NCBI GenBank assembly: GCA_964444885.1
Contig: CAYUIZ010000119.1
Location: forward strand, 1-9,071
Origin: CAYRGQ01 sp964444885
GTDB taxonomy: Bacteria > Bacteroidota > Bacteroidia > Sphingobacteriales > Sphingobacteriaceae
DNA: 9,071 bases
Reading direction: 5' to 3'
Shown: positions 6,576 through 9,071 of the stretch, one piece after another
Numbering within the stretch: position 1 is the first letter of the stretch
Layout of the letters: every line of letters begins with the position of its first letter
Notes under the pieces: generated by a model
Told to the model about the DNA's origin: nothing
The model's input: only the letters and a program-made list of their open reading frames with translations
Databases searched by the model: none
Program-made: the position numbers and the translations under genes

Positions 6576-6641
6576 AATGTAGTCGGTTTATCTTTTCTGC
6601 TGAGAAACGAAGATAATGTTTAATACGGAAAACCGGAGAGC

Positions 6642-6756
6642 GGATTGAAAAATCCAGGCGGGGCATCCCACGATGCGTAGCGAGCTGCGCCGCACACTGT
6701 CCCGTTGCGGCGTCCTATCGGATGCGGTCTATACGTGCGTAAGGCAGGCGACTGCC
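6642..6756. repeat. Cluster of short perfect inverted repeats between the 7TM-HD and oxidoreductase genes
   Basis: The gap 6576-6766 has no open frame worth calling but holds four perfect stems: GGATT/AATCC with loop GAAA (6642-6655), GCATC/GATGC with loop CCAC (6663-6676), CGCCGCA/TGCGGCG with an 11-base loop (6688-6712), and GGCAG/CTGCC with loop GCGA (6743-6756). A fifth lies in the end of the adjacent gene (6777-6794). Read on the + strand, two loops are GNRA tetraloops. No stem is followed by a strong T-run, so none is a standard terminator. It could be the structured leader or spacer of the minus-strand transcript, or an RNA on the + strand. Confidence 0.5.
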
Positions 6757-6766
6757 GATACGCTGA

Positions 6767-8884
6767 TTACTCGCTAGGCACCGTTTTCGGTGCCCGTTTG
6801 TTGGCGTCGTAGTCAATGCGCACGTGGTAGATGCTCATCAGCATGTCCTTGAAAATCTCGCTGATGGTGCTGAGGTCTTTCAGCGTTATTTGGCTGTCCG
6901 CCAGTTGGTTTTGGTTCAGTTTGGACGCGATAATTTTATCGACGAGCTGGCCGATGTTCTCTGCGTTGGGCTCCTTGATGCTGCGGGAAGCCGCTTCTAC
7001 CGAATCGGCCATCATCAGTACGGCGCTTTCGCGCGAAAATGGTATGGGACCCGGATAGCGGAAGAGGTCTTCGTCAACGAGCTTCTCCGGGAACGACTTG
7101 ATATACGACTGGTAGAAGTAATCGACCCGCGTGGTGCCGTGGTGCGTTCGGATAAAGTCGATAATGACTTCGGGCAACTGGTGCTTCTTAGCCAGTTCTA
7201 CGCCCTTGTTGACATGGGAAATAATCGTCTGCGCACTCTGTTCGAACGATAGTCCATCGTGGGGGTTGTAGCCCTTGGTTTGGTTTTCGATGAAAAACTG
7301 CGGATTGGCCATCTTGCCGATATCGTGGTACAGCGCGCCGGCACGTACGAGCAGCGTATTACCACCGATGTTGTAGATCGCCGCCTCCGCGAGGTTAGCT
7401 ACTTGAAGAGAGTGCTGAAATGTCCCGGGAGCCTTGTACGACAGTTCGCGAAGCAATTTGCTGTTGCTATTGGTCAGCTCCATGAGCGTCACGTCCGAGA
7501 TAATGCCAAATACCCGTTCAAAGGCGTAAATCAGTGGATAAGCCAACAACGTGAGCAAAACACTGAACACGAAAGGCCACAGGTCTGACCAGTAGATACT
7601 GCTAAAGGAACCGTTGCGCATGAGGCCCATACCGATGAAGGCAACCAAATAGGTGGCCAGGATGATGGCTGACGACATCAAGAATTGCTCCCGCTTGACC
7701 AAGGTTTTGATGCTGTATATCGCCACCATCCCGGTCGTGAATTGAAGGAAAACGAATTCGAAGGCGTTCGGCACGAAAAAACCCGCTACAACAACCATCA
7801 GCAAATGGATGTTGAGTGCCAGTCGCGTATCAAATAAGATCCGGATAATAATCGGAACGATGCAATAGGGCAGGTAGTAAATGCTTGGCAGTTTGATTTT
7901 GATGGACCACGACAGCACGAGCAACATGCCTGTAATGACGATCAGAATGAGGAACACCAGCCGGTCATTGTTGAAAATATCGCGACGGAAGAGGTAGATG
8001 AACGTAAAAAGCAAGGTGATGGACATGGCCACGAGCAAGAACTGCCCGAACACCATGAGCGTGCGACTACCGCCGATACGGGCTTCTTCCTCGTATACCT
8101 TGCGTAGGGATTCGATTTTCTGGTAGGTTTCGTTGTTGATGGTGCTGCCGTTGGCGACGATGAGTTCGCCCCGCTGCACCATGCCGCGCGTAGTGGAAAT
8201 GCTGGCCAAGGCATCCTCTTCGAGCTTGCTGGTCAGTGCCTCGTTGAATTGGTAGCTGACTTGTACGTAGTCTTGGAGGAGTTCCTTGAACCATTCCTTC
8301 TGCCGGATGGCATTGCGCCGCTCTATATCGCCCGCCAGGTATTCTCCCGCGGTTTCCATCGTTAGCGCCTCGGCCGTATTGGTTTGGCGAGCGACGTGGT
8401 TGGTTAGCAACGTGAAGTTATAGTTCGCTTGCTCGCCCCGCTGGAACTTATTGTTGAGGGACATGACACCCCGCTTGTACACCGCTTGGAGCAACTGGCG
8501 CCCAGCGTTTTCGTAAGCATCGATGTTTTCCCCCAGCGTGTCCAGCCCAGCATTCTGCCATTTCTCCGGCAGGTCCGCCACGAATTGGCTGATCTGTTGT
8601 TCGGATAAATCGGTGTTTTGGTTGTAAACCGGATACACCGAGCCTAGGACATTTTCACGGTCTTTATCCAGCTCGGCTTGGGTTTTTAAGATGGCAAAGT
8701 TATACGGCGACACGAGGTTTTCGTGCATCCATACTTTACCTTTTTCAAATTCGTAGGTAAAACGAGGCTGTTTAGGCAGGAAAAAGACAATGGTCAAGAT
8801 GCTGCCCAGGATCATCCCGTACTTCAGCAAGCTATTGCTCTTGCTTCCCTTCCTCGGCGCATAGCTAATTTTCAGTCTGGCCAC
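6767..8884 (-). CDS. 7TM-HD phosphohydrolase, PgpH family (probable cyclic-di-AMP phosphodiesterase)
   Basis: A 705-residue inner-membrane protein with the PgpH layout. Residues 1-20 are basic and cytoplasmic; 22-37 is an N-terminal membrane segment. Residues about 40-270 form the extracytoplasmic 7TMR-HDED sensor domain, ending in RGELIVANGSTI (238-249). Seven membrane segments lie at about 275-455. The cytoplasmic HD domain follows at about 480-690, with likely metal ligands H491, H520-D521 (in YHDIGK), H557, H581-H582 and D627 all present. Listeria PgpH, with the same architecture, hydrolyses cyclic-di-AMP to pApA; I infer the same reaction. All HD ligands are intact, so it should be active. 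The start codon is GTG at 8884: an in-frame TGA lies three codons upstream and no ATG is available before residue 24, which would cut into the first membrane segment. A promoter -7 element lies 19 bases upstream. The cyclase that would make the substrate is not in the window. Confidence 0.93.
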   Translation of the reverse strand: MARLKISYAPRKGSKSNSLLKYGMILGSILTIVFFLPKQPRFTYEFEKGKVWMHENLVSPYNFAILKTQAELDKDRENVLGSVYPVYNQNTDLSEQQISQFVADLPEKWQNAGLDTLGENIDAYENAGRQLLQAVYKRGVMSLNNKFQRGEQANYNFTLLTNHVARQTNTAEALTMETAGEYLAGDIERRNAIRQKEWFKELLQDYVQVSYQFNEALTSKLEEDALASISTTRGMVQRGELIVANGSTINNETYQKIESLRKVYEEEARIGGSRTLMVFGQFLLVAMSITLLFTFIYLFRRDIFNNDRLVFLILIVITGMLLVLSWSIKIKLPSIYYLPYCIVPIIIRILFDTRLALNIHLLMVVVAGFFVPNAFEFVFLQFTTGMVAIYSIKTLVKREQFLMSSAIILATYLVAFIGMGLMRNGSFSSIYWSDLWPFVFSVLLTLLAYPLIYAFERVFGIISDVTLMELTNSNSKLLRELSYKAPGTFQHSLQVANLAEAAIYNIGGNTLLVRAGALYHDIGKMANPQFFIENQTKGYNPHDGLSFEQSAQTIISHVNKGVELAKKHQLPEVIIDFIRTHHGTTRVDYFYQSYIKSFPEKLVDEDLFRYPGPIPFSRESAVLMMADSVEAASRSIKEPNAENIGQLVDKIIASKLNQNQLADSQITLKDLSTISEIFKDMLMSIYHVRIDYDANKRAPKTVPSE
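6777..6794 (-). other. Perfect 7-bp hairpin across the last codons of the 7TM-HD gene
   Basis: GGCACCG (6777-6783) and CGGTGCC (6788-6794) are exact inverted repeats around a 4-base loop (TTTT on +, AAAA on the minus-strand transcript). The hairpin covers the codons for about residues 697-703, ending 8 bases before the TAA. On the minus-strand transcript no T-run follows, so it is not a classical terminator; it may protect the 3' end of the message or start the structured spacer beyond it. Confidence 0.5.
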
Positions 8885-8902
8885 GTTTCGTCAATTTGCA
8901 GT

Positions 8903-8910
8903 CAAACCTA
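8903..8910 (-). promoter_or_regulatory. Bacteroidota -7 promoter element of the 7TM-HD gene
   Basis: The minus strand reads TAGGTTTG, an exact TAnnTTTG, within an AT-rich segment (8911-8926 is nearly all A/T). With the usual 6-8 base spacing, transcription would begin near 8895-8897, leaving a leader of about 11 bases before the GTG at 8884. No -33 TTTG is evident. The location directly in front of the gene makes this one of the better promoter calls. Confidence 0.6.
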
Positions 8911-8955
8911 AGAAAAAAAATAATAAGGCACTAGATAAGGCGTAAGAAAGGGAGG

Positions 8956-9046
8956 CCGTGCGACGGGGCATACACGGTTGGCCTTGCCGGCCGGCACGAC
9001 GGGATGCGGCTTTGCTATGCGGTATGCTGCCGTTGGTCCCCGGCAG
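8956..9046. repeat. GC-rich inverted repeats at the right edge
   Basis: The last 130 bases hold no recognisable coding frame but show CCGTG/CACGG (8956-8960 with 8973-8977), a perfect 12-bp palindrome TGCCGGCCGGCA (8985-8996), and CTGCCG/CGGCAG (9027-9032 with 9041-9046, 8-base loop). They may terminate a gene that lies right of the window, or be intergenic palindromic sequence. The segment is cut by the window edge. Confidence 0.45.
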
Positions 9047-9071
9047 ATTTCAAGGACAGGCCGGCGTGATC

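Overview
The window looks like the chromosome of a Bacteroidota species, probably from the Cytophagales/Sphingobacteriales side. The evidence is the protein families, the absence of Shine-Dalgarno sequences in front of the genes, and exact TAnnTTTG motifs (the Bacteroidota -7 promoter element) in front of rnpB, pyrE and the HD-domain membrane protein. Base composition is moderate and even. I see no tRNA, rRNA, insertion sequence, phage gene, CRISPR array or plasmid function. This reads as core genome, not as a mobile island.

Layout, left to right. Bases 1-158 are non-coding or the tail of an unseen gene, ending in the rnpB promoter. The RNase P RNA gene (about 159-559, +) is followed after 28 bases by a sigma-54-dependent NtrC-type response regulator (588-1985, +). 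That gene converges, with a 14-base gap, on a Nudix hydrolase (2000-2608, -). The Nudix gene is head to head with pyrE (2607-3248, +), and their start codons share the palindrome CATG. A small SRPBCC-fold protein (3288-3686, +) follows pyrE in a likely operon. A DUF2892/YgaP-type small membrane protein (3717-4100, -) lies divergent from a TauE/SafE (TSUP) transporter (4287-5072, +). The right part is on the minus strand: a Tat-exported Gfo/Idh/MocA oxidoreductase (5214-6575) lies downstream of a 705-residue 7TM-HD protein of the PgpH family (6767-8884, GTG start). The 191-base gap between these two and the last 130 bases of the window are rich in small perfect inverted repeats.

Functionally this is a set of housekeeping genes, not one pathway: tRNA processing (RNase P), a two-component output regulator without its kinase, pyrimidine synthesis (PyrE) with a Nudix neighbour, a possible sulfur-handling pair (DUF2892 + TSUP), a periplasmic dehydrogenase-like protein, and probable cyclic-di-AMP degradation.

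I found no convincing undescribed multi-gene system. The items most worth a second look are the overlapping divergent start codons of the Nudix gene and pyrE with a promoter inside the Nudix reading frame, the altered GAFTGA loop of the regulator, and the cluster of hairpins at 6642-6794.
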